Shown here: in pieces, positions 15,097 through 24,100 of the stretch
Layout: each line of letters begins with the position of its first letter
Numbering within the stretch: position 1 is the first letter of the stretch
From: Paenibacillus puerhi
GTDB taxonomy: Bacteria > Bacillota > Bacilli > Paenibacillales > NBRC-103111
Reading direction: 5' to 3'
DNA length: 64,000 nt
NCBI RefSeq assembly: GCF_009846885.1
Contig: NZ_WUWM01000006.1
Span: 1 to 64,000 of the forward strand
Notes under the pieces: model-generated
Seen by the model: only the letters and a program-made list of their open reading frames with translations
Databases searched by the model: none
Told to the model about the DNA's origin: nothing
Position numbers and translations under genes: made by a program

Positions 15097-17011
15097 AATT
15101 GCCTACAAGCTCCTGACTAACAATCTCAGAATTTACGGGCTGTATGTGATCGTATTGGTCGTTACAGTAGCCACTTATTATAACTTCGTGGCCATTCAGT
15201 ATAACGATACGTTTGTGCAGTTAACACAGCGACTGCAATCTGCTGTAGTTGCGAGCATGACCTCGGGCTTTGTTTTGATGTGTACCGTCGTATTCTTTAT
15301 GTGGCATGCGAATGGATTCTTCTTTAAGCAGCGACAGAAGGAAACCGGCATCTACATGCTAATGGGAATCAGCTCCTCCAAGATCGGAAGAGTTTTCGCT
15401 ATTGAAAGCATGCTGCTCGGCGGATTATCGATGGTGGTTGGCTTGACGGTGGGCGTTATGTTTTCCAAGCTCTTCTTCATGCTTCTCGGAAAGGCCATGT
15501 CTCTGGAAGTTGAAATTCCCTTTACGATATCCTTCAAGGCTATGATTCAGCTGGTGATCGTGTTCGGTCTGATCTTCGCGCTGTTGGGGCGTAAAAACTA
15601 CAACGAAGTGAAAAAAAGCCGGTTGATCGATATGATTCATGCCACGAAAGCGAAGCCGGCCGTACCGCAATTGAATTATGTGAAAGGAATTCTTGGCGTA
15701 GTGTGTATCGCAGTCGGATACCTGGTCGCTCTCACTTTCCTCCGGTGGAACTTGGATCTGCTGTTTGCCGCAATGACCACTTTGGTGCTAGTAAGCGCCG
15801 GCACCTACTTTTTCTTCGGCAGCTGTTTAACCATTATGTTTAAAAAATTACTCAAATCCAAGCAAATGGTTTACAAAGATGTCAGGCTCGTGAGCATTAG
15901 CAACCTTTTCTTCCGCTTAAAGGCGAATTACCGAAGCTTGGCAATGACCGCTATTTTGGCTGCAGCGACCGTAACGGCGTTTAGCATAAGTCTGGCCTTT
16001 AAGCAGTACGCAGAGGATCATAAGCTGATAGAAGCTCCGTACAGCATTACGTATGCAAGCAGCGATCCAGACATCAAGGACAAGGTCAGGCAAGCGATTG
16101 AAGCTACGGACCATCAACTGATCGGATGGAATGAACTTCGTCTTCTTCCGATCAAAACCGAGTACGCAAGTCACATCAGGATTGATCCTCAGAACGAAGC
16201 GATTCTGATCAGCTATTCTCAGCTTCAACGAACCCTTGAATTTTTAGAATACAAAAACTTTGAGAAACTGCTCCGTGAAATGGAGCCCCAATCGAATGAA
16301 ATCGTGTTTTTGTTTAGTGCCAGAACGATGGCATCTCCGGTGCGGGTACATGGCGAAGAGGTGAAAATAAATGGGGAACCCTATAGGGTAAAAGAGGCGC
16401 GCCAGGTTCCAATCACAGGCAATGTTGATCGTTTCGGGAACAAGAACATCTATGTTTTGCCAGATAAAGATTATACGAAGCTTCAGACCAACCATGATGA
16501 AACTTTGCTTCATGGCATTCGAATCTCCGATCAGGAAAACAGCGAAGCCCTTGTCCAATCGCTTGCAGCGATTGTACCCGGAGGTAAGGTGAACGGGAGC
16601 ATCAATCAGTATGTACAAGAATACTATGCGCTGGGGACTTTCTTCTTTTTGGGCTCCATCATGTCCATCGTATTCATGATGGCTACGTTTAGCACCATCT
16701 ATTTCAAAATCCTAAGCGATGCCTTTACGGACAAAGAACAATATACGATACTTAAGAAGATAGGGATGAGTGAAGCGGAAGTCGGACGGTCGGTATACAT
16801 GCAGGTTGGAATCGCGTTTATCTTGCCTGTGCTTGTAGGAATTGCTCATAGTATGGTAGCAATGTCGATGCTGGAAGTGATCATGAGTGTGCAGTTTGTT
16901 ACGCAAATGTTGTACAGCATAGGAATTTTCGTAGTAGTGATGATCGCTTTTTATGTTGGATTAAGTAAGAATTATACGAGAATGGTTTATACGGAAGCTT
17001 CAAGAACATAG
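15083..17011 (+). CDS. BceB-like ABC transporter permease
   Basis: The 642-residue permease has ten predicted membrane helices. Seven lie before residue about 310, then comes a large extracellular domain of about 200 residues (about 310-510), then three final helices. That is the exact topology of BceB, whose external domain determines which peptide is sensed. FtsX-like segments are visible around 'RQKETGIYMLMGISSSKIGRVF' and 'TILKKIGMSEAEVGRSVY'. ATG 15083 follows a G-run seven bases upstream and lies inside the ATPase gene. No kinase or regulator gene is adjacent, but a BceR-like regulator begins at 63883, beyond the synthetase genes. A strong terminator at 17021 separates this operon from the synthetase genes. 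Confidence 0.92.
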   Translation: MNSFKIAYKLLTNNLRIYGLYVIVLVVTVATYYNFVAIQYNDTFVQLTQRLQSAVVASMTSGFVLMCTVVFFMWHANGFFFKQRQKETGIYMLMGISSSKIGRVFAIESMLLGGLSMVVGLTVGVMFSKLFFMLLGKAMSLEVEIPFTISFKAMIQLVIVFGLIFALLGRKNYNEVKKSRLIDMIHATKAKPAVPQLNYVKGILGVVCIAVGYLVALTFLRWNLDLLFAAMTTLVLVSAGTYFFFGSCLTIMFKKLLKSKQMVYKDVRLVSISNLFFRLKANYRSLAMTAILAAATVTAFSISLAFKQYAEDHKLIEAPYSITYASSDPDIKDKVRQAIEATDHQLIGWNELRLLPIKTEYASHIRIDPQNEAILISYSQLQRTLEFLEYKNFEKLLREMEPQSNEIVFLFSARTMASPVRVHGEEVKINGEPYRVKEARQVPITGNVDRFGNKNIYVLPDKDYTKLQTNHDETLLHGIRISDQENSEALVQSLAAIVPGGKVNGSINQYVQEYYALGTFFFLGSIMSIVFMMATFSTIYFKILSDAFTDKEQYTILKKIGMSEAEVGRSVYMQVGIAFILPVLVGIAHSMVAMSMLEVIMSVQFVTQMLYSIGIFVVVMIAFYVGLSKNYTRMVYTEASRT

Positions 17012-17020
17012 GATGAATAC

Positions 17021-17052
17021 AACCGGACCTCCAAGGAGGCCGGTTATTTTTG
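17021..17052 (+). terminator. Intrinsic terminator of the BceAB-like operon
   Basis: AACCGG-A-CCTCC and GGAGG-CCGGTT form an 11-pair stem with one bulge and a two-base loop (17021-17045), followed by ATTTTTG. Confidence 0.92.
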
Positions 17053-17275
17053 TTGTTTATTCGGCATAAATCGACTTCTAATCGTATAACTACGGACCCA
17101 ATATACTTGGCAAATCAGGGGTTGTTACCTTTTTCCTATTTACCAATATTTAATTATTATTGTATCCTTAACCAATGAAATAGATGTAAAATGTTTTACT
17201 CTTTTCCAATACTTAGGATGTCCTTATCGAAATCAACTGTATGTAATCGTAACGAACTCAAAAGGGGGCTTGGCT
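17053..17275 (+). promoter_or_regulatory. AT-rich upstream region of the synthetase operon
   Basis: These 223 bases are the only gap between the transporter terminator and the synthetase genes, so the operon promoter is expected here. TAAAAT (17187-17192) could be a -10, but no hexamer at correct spacing resembles a -35. No TnACA-N4-TGTAA operator is present, which suggests control different from the transporter. Confidence 0.4.
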
Positions 17276-20200
17276 TTGACATTAACAGAAGCTATTCTGC
17301 GAAAATACACGGAAGATCGGAAAAAGATTACTTTTGTCAAAAAACAAGGTGAAGAAAAAGAAGTTACCTATGTCGAGCTCCTACAATCGAGTTCCCGGAT
17401 TCTAGGTTTCTTGCAAAGCAAAGGAATCCGATATGGGGATGAGCTCGTGTTCCAGCTGAATGATAACGAGGATTTTATTCATATGTTCTGGGCCGGCATC
17501 CTGGGGGGGATGGTCCCGGTGCCGGTGACGTCTGGAAGCAATGATGAGCATAAGCTTAAATTTTTCAAAATATGGAATCGGTTAAACAATCCTTATTTAT
17601 TATGTGATACGGAGCAGTACCAAAGCTTGCTGAGCTATGCGGAACGAGCGGGAATTGACGCCAGTTATTTATCAGAAAAAATGATAAATATCACGGAAGT
17701 GTACAACTGGGATACAGAGGGAACTATCCATGCGAGCAGGCCGGAGGATATTGCGTTTATTCAGTTTTCGTCAGGCTCAACGGGAGACCCAAAAGGGGTT
17801 GTGCTGAAGCATTGTAATCTTCTGGCCAACCTGGAGGGGCTTGCTGATTCTATCCAAATCGACCCAACCGACAAACTGATTACCTGGCTTCCCTTGACGC
17901 ATGACATGGGCATTATCGGCTGCCACTTAATGCCGCTGCTGGCCAATATTGATCAGGTACAAATCCAGACGAACGATTTTATCCGCAGACCTACGATTTG
18001 GCTGGAGAAGGCGACCAAGCATCAATCCACCTTGATGTTCACCCCTAATTTCGGCTGCCGATTTATCCTGAAATATCTGCAAAAGTATGCTGACAAAACG
18101 TATGACTTGTCACACGTACGAAAAATCATCAATGGAGCAGAGCCGATTTCGCCCGATCTATGTGAAGCGTTCTTAACAAAGATGAGCGAATACAAAATGA
18201 GCCGCGATGTGATGGCTACCGGATTCGGATTGGCAGAAGCTTCCCTGGTCGTGACTCTTCCTAAACCAAGAGAGCCGATCAGAACTTATTACATTGACAG
18301 ACAGCATATGAGTATTGGGCAGGAAGTGCGTTATTTGGATCATAAGCATGCTCCGCATGCAGCGGCCTTTGTAGACCTTGGATATCCGATCAAGCATACG
18401 AGTGTAAGGATATCGAACCCGGAACGGGAGCCTCTTCCCGATCATACCGTCGGTTTTATTGAAATTCATGGAATCAACGTAACAAGCGGATATTACAACA
18501 ATGAAGAAAAGACAAAAGAAGTCCTAAGCGAAGACGGCTGGCTGAATACCGGTGACTTAGGGTTTATGAACGAAGGCAGACTCGTGGTGATCGGAAGATA
18601 TAAAGACGTCTTATTTTTAAACGGTCAAAATTATTATGCTCATGATTTGGAACGGATCGCGATCGAAGAAGCGGGCGTCCCATTAAGCGAAGCGGAAGTT
18701 GCGATAGGGGGTGCGCAAAATTACAGCAGCCAAACGGAAGAAGTCGTAGCTTTTGTGAAATATTCCAAAAAGCTTGAAGACTTCTTGAGGGTAGAAAGCA
18801 ATATTAAAAAGGGGGTCAACTTACGTGCAGGAATCCAGGTTGCCCATGTGATTCCCATCAGGCAAATTCCTAAGACCACGAGCGGCAAGGTTCAACGCTT
18901 TCAATTAGTGGAACGGTTTGAGGCGGGGGAATTTACATCGATCATTCAGGAATTAGCTCAAATCAAGCGGCTTAGGCAAGTTCAGGAGCAAGAGCAGCTT
19001 AGCGAAATTGAGAGGCAGATCGTTACCATCTGCAAGGAGTATCTGGAGGATGTTGCTCCGGGTGTATACGACAATTTTTTTGAGCTCGGCTTGAGTTCGA
19101 TCCAGCTCAATCAAATAACCTCCAGGCTGCAGGAGATCCATGGAGATAAGGTTAAGGCGGCCGATTTCTACGCGAACTCGACCATCAGAGAGTTGGCGAG
19201 CTATATTGCGAATGGAAATGCGCGGAAGCAGGAGCGTGTGCGGAATGAGGGGAATGTCAACGTGCATTCCGATCACGTGGCGATTATAGGTATTTCCGTT
19301 AAACTCCCTCAAGCCGATACGCCGGACGATTTCTGGCAAACGATCGTTACGGGGACGGAAACCGTGCAAAATTTCCCGGAAAACCGCAAAGCTGATCTGT
19401 CGGACTATCTGGCTTTGGAAGGATATAAGGCAGGCAATTACCGATTTCACAAAGCTTCGTATATAAACGAGATCGATACGTTTGATTATCATTACTTCAA
19501 AATCCTTCCTGTAGAAGCCATTGCAATGTCGCCCGCACAACGATTGTTTCTGGAAACGGCAGCTAAGGCGATCGAAGATGCGGGTTATGGGGGAAAGCGT
19601 CTGAATGGGACACGAACGGGCGTGTATGTCGGTTACATCGGAGATATGGACGGTCATAAGTATCAGCGGATTCTTTCACGATCCAAGGATGAAAGTACGC
19701 CTACCGGATATTTATCCTCCAATATAGCGGGAAGAGTCTCGCATCTATTTAATCTAAAGGGCCCCGCTCTCATGGTCGATACGGCGTGCTCCTCCTCACT
19801 TGTTGCGCTCGATCTTGCTTGCTCAGGGATCCGGAGCGGCCAATGCGAACAGGCGATTGCAGGAGGAATTCGCCTAAAAACCGTGCCGATAGACGATGGC
19901 TTTCAAGCGGGGTTTGAGTCGGCGGACGGCAGATCTAGGCCTTTCGATTCAAGCGGCAGCGGAACAGGCGAAGGGGAAGGGGTGGTCGCCCTATTGATCA
20001 AGCGCCTAAGTGCTGCTATCCGGGATAAAGACCCCGTATATGCGGTGATCAAAGGGAGTGCCGTCAATCACGATGGAGGATCCGTCGGCTTGGCTATGCC
20101 GAATCCAGCCGCCCATACCGAGGCGATTTCGGAGGCGCTTCGTCAGGCGAATGTGGACCCGTCCACCATTAGCTATGTAGAGGCGCAAGGTACCGGAACA

Positions 20201-21145
20201 TTAACGGGCGATACGATTGAGGTGAAGGGGCTGACTGACGCCTACGCCGCCCATACGGACAGCACCCAGTACTGTTCGATCGGCTCGGTACGTGCCAACA
20301 TTGGACATTTATATGAAGCGTCCGGACTTTCGAGCGTTGTGAAATGCTGCCTGATGCTGAAGCATAAACAAATACCGCCTCTTGCCAATTTTGCTGAGGC
20401 TAACCCTCAAATCAACTTTGAACAGTCGCCGTTTTATATTTCTCTAAACGCTGCATATTGGCAGCCCATCCATGGGATCCGAAGATGCGCCGTCAACAAT
20501 TTCGGATTTTCAGGCACTAATGCCCATGTCATTCTGGAGGAATATGCCGAGACTGCAGCCGAACGAGACAAAACCCAGCATAAGGCCTTTTTATTCACGT
20601 TAAGCGCGAAAAATAAAACGTTGCTCAGCAAACTTATCAAACGATATATTCGCCATCTGCAGTGTAATTCGGAATTGCATCTGGAGGACATTTGTTACAC
20701 CGTGAATGCAGCGCGCGACCATCATGAATATCGGACAGCGGTTCTTGCTTATACGACAGGGGAGCTGGTAGAGAAGCTGCAAAAATTTGATAACAAAACC
20801 AACATCCGCGACCAGCTGTTTTATGGGGTGCACAGGAAGGTGCGTTCCTCAAACCCGACTAAGAATATAGGCGAGCTGAATGAGAACGATTTGATGCTGC
20901 TATCCAACCAGGGCAACCAATTATTATCCGAACTGGATCATAAAGACCGCGAAAGCCATCTGGGACGAATTGCACAACTATACACGAGGGGCGCGAATCT
21001 CGCATGGGATTGCTTGTACGATACACAGCGGACAAGACGGCTTCATCTCCCTACATATGAATTTGACAAACTAAAATGCTGGCCAAGCTTTGAGCCTGCT
21101 TCCTATGCAAGCAATCGTGAACACGCTGAAGTCGGTTTGATTTAA
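17276..21145 (+). CDS. Lipopeptide loading protein: FAAL-ACP-ketosynthase (AT-less)
   Basis: Residues about 1-570 are a fatty-acyl-AMP ligase (FSSGSTGDPKG near 165, TGDLGF near 430) that activates the lipid starter. Residues about 585-655 are an acyl carrier domain with LGLSS, phosphopantetheine serine 608. Residues about 665-1090 are a ketosynthase with DTACSSS (Cys 838). A KS-AT linker and a post-AT tail ending LPTYEFDKLKCW follow, with no acyltransferase between them. The HGTGT motif reads QGTGT (Gln 971), while the second histidine (NIGH, 1011) is kept. Loss of that histidine marks non-elongating KS domains, so this KS probably only passes the acyl chain on to the carrier domain opening the next protein. 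The start is TTG 17276, seven bases after AGGGGG; TTG 17270 is too close. It is the first gene of the operon, 22 bases before the next. Confidence 0.93.
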   Translation: MTLTEAILRKYTEDRKKITFVKKQGEEKEVTYVELLQSSSRILGFLQSKGIRYGDELVFQLNDNEDFIHMFWAGILGGMVPVPVTSGSNDEHKLKFFKIWNRLNNPYLLCDTEQYQSLLSYAERAGIDASYLSEKMINITEVYNWDTEGTIHASRPEDIAFIQFSSGSTGDPKGVVLKHCNLLANLEGLADSIQIDPTDKLITWLPLTHDMGIIGCHLMPLLANIDQVQIQTNDFIRRPTIWLEKATKHQSTLMFTPNFGCRFILKYLQKYADKTYDLSHVRKIINGAEPISPDLCEAFLTKMSEYKMSRDVMATGFGLAEASLVVTLPKPREPIRTYYIDRQHMSIGQEVRYLDHKHAPHAAAFVDLGYPIKHTSVRISNPEREPLPDHTVGFIEIHGINVTSGYYNNEEKTKEVLSEDGWLNTGDLGFMNEGRLVVIGRYKDVLFLNGQNYYAHDLERIAIEEAGVPLSEAEVAIGGAQNYSSQTEEVVAFVKYSKKLEDFLRVESNIKKGVNLRAGIQVAHVIPIRQIPKTTSGKVQRFQLVERFEAGEFTSIIQELAQIKRLRQVQEQEQLSEIERQIVTICKEYLEDVAPGVYDNFFELGLSSIQLNQITSRLQEIHGDKVKAADFYANSTIRELASYIANGNARKQERVRNEGNVNVHSDHVAIIGISVKLPQADTPDDFWQTIVTGTETVQNFPENRKADLSDYLALEGYKAGNYRFHKASYINEIDTFDYHYFKILPVEAIAMSPAQRLFLETAAKAIEDAGYGGKRLNGTRTGVYVGYIGDMDGHKYQRILSRSKDESTPTGYLSSNIAGRVSHLFNLKGPALMVDTACSSSLVALDLACSGIRSGQCEQAIAGGIRLKTVPIDDGFQAGFESADGRSRPFDSSGSGTGEGEGVVALLIKRLSAAIRDKDPVYAVIKGSAVNHDGGSVGLAMPNPAAHTEAISEALRQANVDPSTISYVEAQGTGTLTGDTIEVKGLTDAYAAHTDSTQYCSIGSVRANIGHLYEASGLSSVVKCCLMLKHKQIPPLANFAEANPQINFEQSPFYISLNAAYWQPIHGIRRCAVNNFGFSGTNAHVILEEYAETAAERDKTQHKAFLFTLSAKNKTLLSKLIKRYIRHLQCNSELHLEDICYTVNAARDHHEYRTAVLAYTTGELVEKLQKFDNKTNIRDQLFYGVHRKVRSSNPTKNIGELNENDLMLLSNQGNQLLSELDHKDRESHLGRIAQLYTRGANLAWDCLYDTQRTRRLHLPTYEFDKLKCWPSFEPASYASNREHAEVGLI
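19270..20545 (+). other. Probable non-elongating ketosynthase domain (KS0)
   Basis: Catalytic Cys codon at 19787-19789. The first-histidine position is CAA (Gln) at 20186-20188. The second histidine is CAT at 20306-20308. Decarboxylative condensation needs both histidines, whereas transacylation needs the cysteine, so the domain should transfer but not extend the chain. Confidence 0.75.
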
Positions 21146-21167
21146 AAATCGGGAGGAGTCATGCCTC

Positions 21168-24100
21168 ATGAGTACTGCGTCCTACCAGGAAACAATAAGC
21201 CGGCTAATCAACATCGTGTCGGCCGTTACCAAGCTTAAAGAAGAAGACATCGACATTCATGAAAATTTGGTGGAGACCGGAATCGACTCGATCGTTTTTA
21301 CCAAAATCAAAGCCGCGCTAATCCGTCATTTTACCGTTGATATCTCGTTTTCCCAGCTTTATGAGGAGCTTACGGATCTCCATCACATAGCGTTACATAT
21401 CGTTAATACTTCACGAGATCACTTACAGGTCTCAGATCCGAAGCCTGGGCCTGCTGCGGTGAAAGCATATGCAGAAATCTCTGCTGCAGCAGCCTGCGAT
21501 CAACCGAAGGGGCTTGTATCCGCACATGAAGATACGGTTCACCAAAGACGAGAGCAAATCAAAATGCTCGCTTTCGAAGCGGCAAATCGATCCGTGTACA
21601 ACACGTCTAAGCTTCCCTTGTCCCAAGAGCAAGTCAATATCCTGGTGCAAGGGGAGATGTCGGGTAGCGGCGCCGCATTTAACGAAGCGCTCGCATTCCG
21701 AATCACTGGTAATGTTCGGCCAGACTTACTGCAGGAAAGCATTCAACGGATTGTCGGACGGCATGAAGCACTGAGAAGTACGATTGATGCGAAGCATAGA
21801 ACGCAAACGGTTCACCAGACGATCGCAGCTCAGGTTGAAACTTTGACGGCACGCGATCAAGCGCATTGCAACAACCTGCTACATGAAGTGATACGCAAGG
21901 AATTCGATTTATCCGGACCCCTTTTCCGCGCAGCTTTCATTCGGGAAAAGGATGCTGTCTCCGTTTTCGTATTCGTGATTCATCATTTGATCGCGGACGG
22001 TTGGTCTATCGGGGTTCTATTCAACGAACTCATTGAAATCTATAACAGTTTGTGCCACGGTACGAATCCCTTACTTGAGACGCCAGTGCCATTCAGACAT
22101 TATCCGATCATTAGGCAGGAATGGATGGGGGCTTATCAACGTGACGGATCGCAGCCATTGGAGGAAAATGGAAGGCTGTCTTCAATCTCTCCTTACATGG
22201 ATGTAGCAACCGATTTCCATGTACGGACGAAGCAGTATACAGGCGGAAGACTCGAATTTTCGGAACCCGGACAGACGCTCCAAGCATTAAGAAGAGTATC
22301 GGCCCAAGACCGCACAAGCTTATTCAACACGATGACATCGGTGTTCCTTGCATTCCTGCACAAGATTACCGGGAACCGGGACATTTCATTTGGCGTCCCA
22401 TTCGCAGGCCAAAATCTGATAGGCGCCGAAGCTTTGGTAGGCAATTGTGTCGAAATGATAGGAATTCGTACGAGTGTGGAAGCATCTGATAACCTAAAGC
22501 TGCTTTCTGACAAAGTGCAAGAAACGGTGAGGCTCATCGAAGAGGTCGGATACTTTCACCAGAAGCATGCGGAGCAAAGCTACAACGTTGTGTTTAACCT
22601 TATTCGAGGGCTTTCCAACGAGACTTTCCATCAAACCGAAATGGAATACGTTCCGCTTCCCATAGCCGGGAGCAAGTATGATCTGTTCGTAAGCCTATTC
22701 GAGTTCCGCAACGAGCTTATCATAAGGTTTGATTATAATAAAGGGTTGCTGTCGGAAGATACGGTTTCGAGATGGGCAGCCTACTTCAAACAATTGGTGA
22801 AAGCAAGGATTTCCAATAGCGTGGAACCCGTTACCGAATTGGCAATGGTTCCCTCGGAAGAGATCGAGCGGATCCTTGAGCATTATACCGATATGAAACA
22901 TGATGATATATGCACACAATTAAAATTGAATCCTGCTGATTACGGGATACTACCAGGCAGCGATGCTAAAGCTTTCGTGCTCGACCGGGAGATGCGGCAT
23001 GCGGGAATTGGCATTGCAGGCGAAATCTACGTTGGACCGACGGAACTCGAATTCTATCATACGAATTTGCGTGGAAGATGGCTGGAGAATGGCGAGCTGC
23101 AAGTGCTGGGGGAAGAGGAGCAAGAGCTTTGGATCAAAGGTCGGCGGGTCAGCCTACATGTGATCGAGGAAAGCTTGAGAAGCATTTCGCTTATTGCACA
23201 GGCGTCATGCCAGTATGTCGAAGCACAATCCGAGCTGCTGGCGTATGTCGTTTCCGAACAGCAGCTGACAGATGCAGGCGAAATCGTGTCTGCGTTACGG
23301 GGCACATTGCCCTCCTATATGATACCGGTGCAGTTCATTCAAGTGGACGATATCGAATCCAGAGCGAATCCGCGAACGATCGGATATGATTCGCAGCTCA
23401 CGCAAACCGAACAGCAAGTACTCCGTCATTGGAAAGAGATTTTAAATGTAAGTACAGCGGGCATCGAGGACGACTTTTTCCATCTGGGCGGAAATTCAAT
23501 CAAGGCGATGAGGCTGGCCGCCGTCATTCAGCAAGAGTTCAAAATCAACATTCAGATCAAAAGCTTGTTCGAACAACCGACGGTCAAGCATCTTTCCGCA
23601 TTGCTCGATTCCGCTACTCCGGTCGAGAGGGGGATGCCGGGCAGAGCTGATCTTCCGTCGGAGCATCGAGACCATTACCCGGCTTCCTCCGCCCAAAAGC
23701 GGCTGTATGCGCTTCATCAGCTCCAGCCGGAAAGCTTGAATTACAATTTGGTCGCTATGATCGAAATTGAGGGCTCCTTGAATGTTCGTGCTCTGGAGAA
23801 TGCCTTGAATCAAGTGATCGATAAGCAGGAATCGCTTAGGACTTACTTTGCAGAAGCGAATGGAACGGTTTTGCAGAAAATCGCTCCAGACTTCCGGCTG
23901 CCACTGCTTATGGAGGAGAAACCGGCAAACAAGGAAGCAAAGCGATATATCCAGGAACAAGCGGCAAACTGGGTCCGGCCATTTGATTTGAACCGTTTTC
24001 CGCTACTGCGCGTGAAGCTGCTGAAGCTGGAGGAAACCCGGCATGTCCTGCTGGTAAACACGCATCATATCGTTTTTGACGGAGCCAGCGCGGATATATT

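Noticed and set aside
17270-17275. TTG 17270 as start of the loading protein
   Set aside because: Only two bases separate it from the ribosome binding site; TTG 17276 has the normal seven.
19270-21145. Idea that the AT-less KS marks a true trans-AT polyketide extension
   Set aside because: The HGTGT histidine is lost, no trans-AT gene is visible in the window, and no ketoreductase or aminotransferase follows; transfer without extension explains it better.
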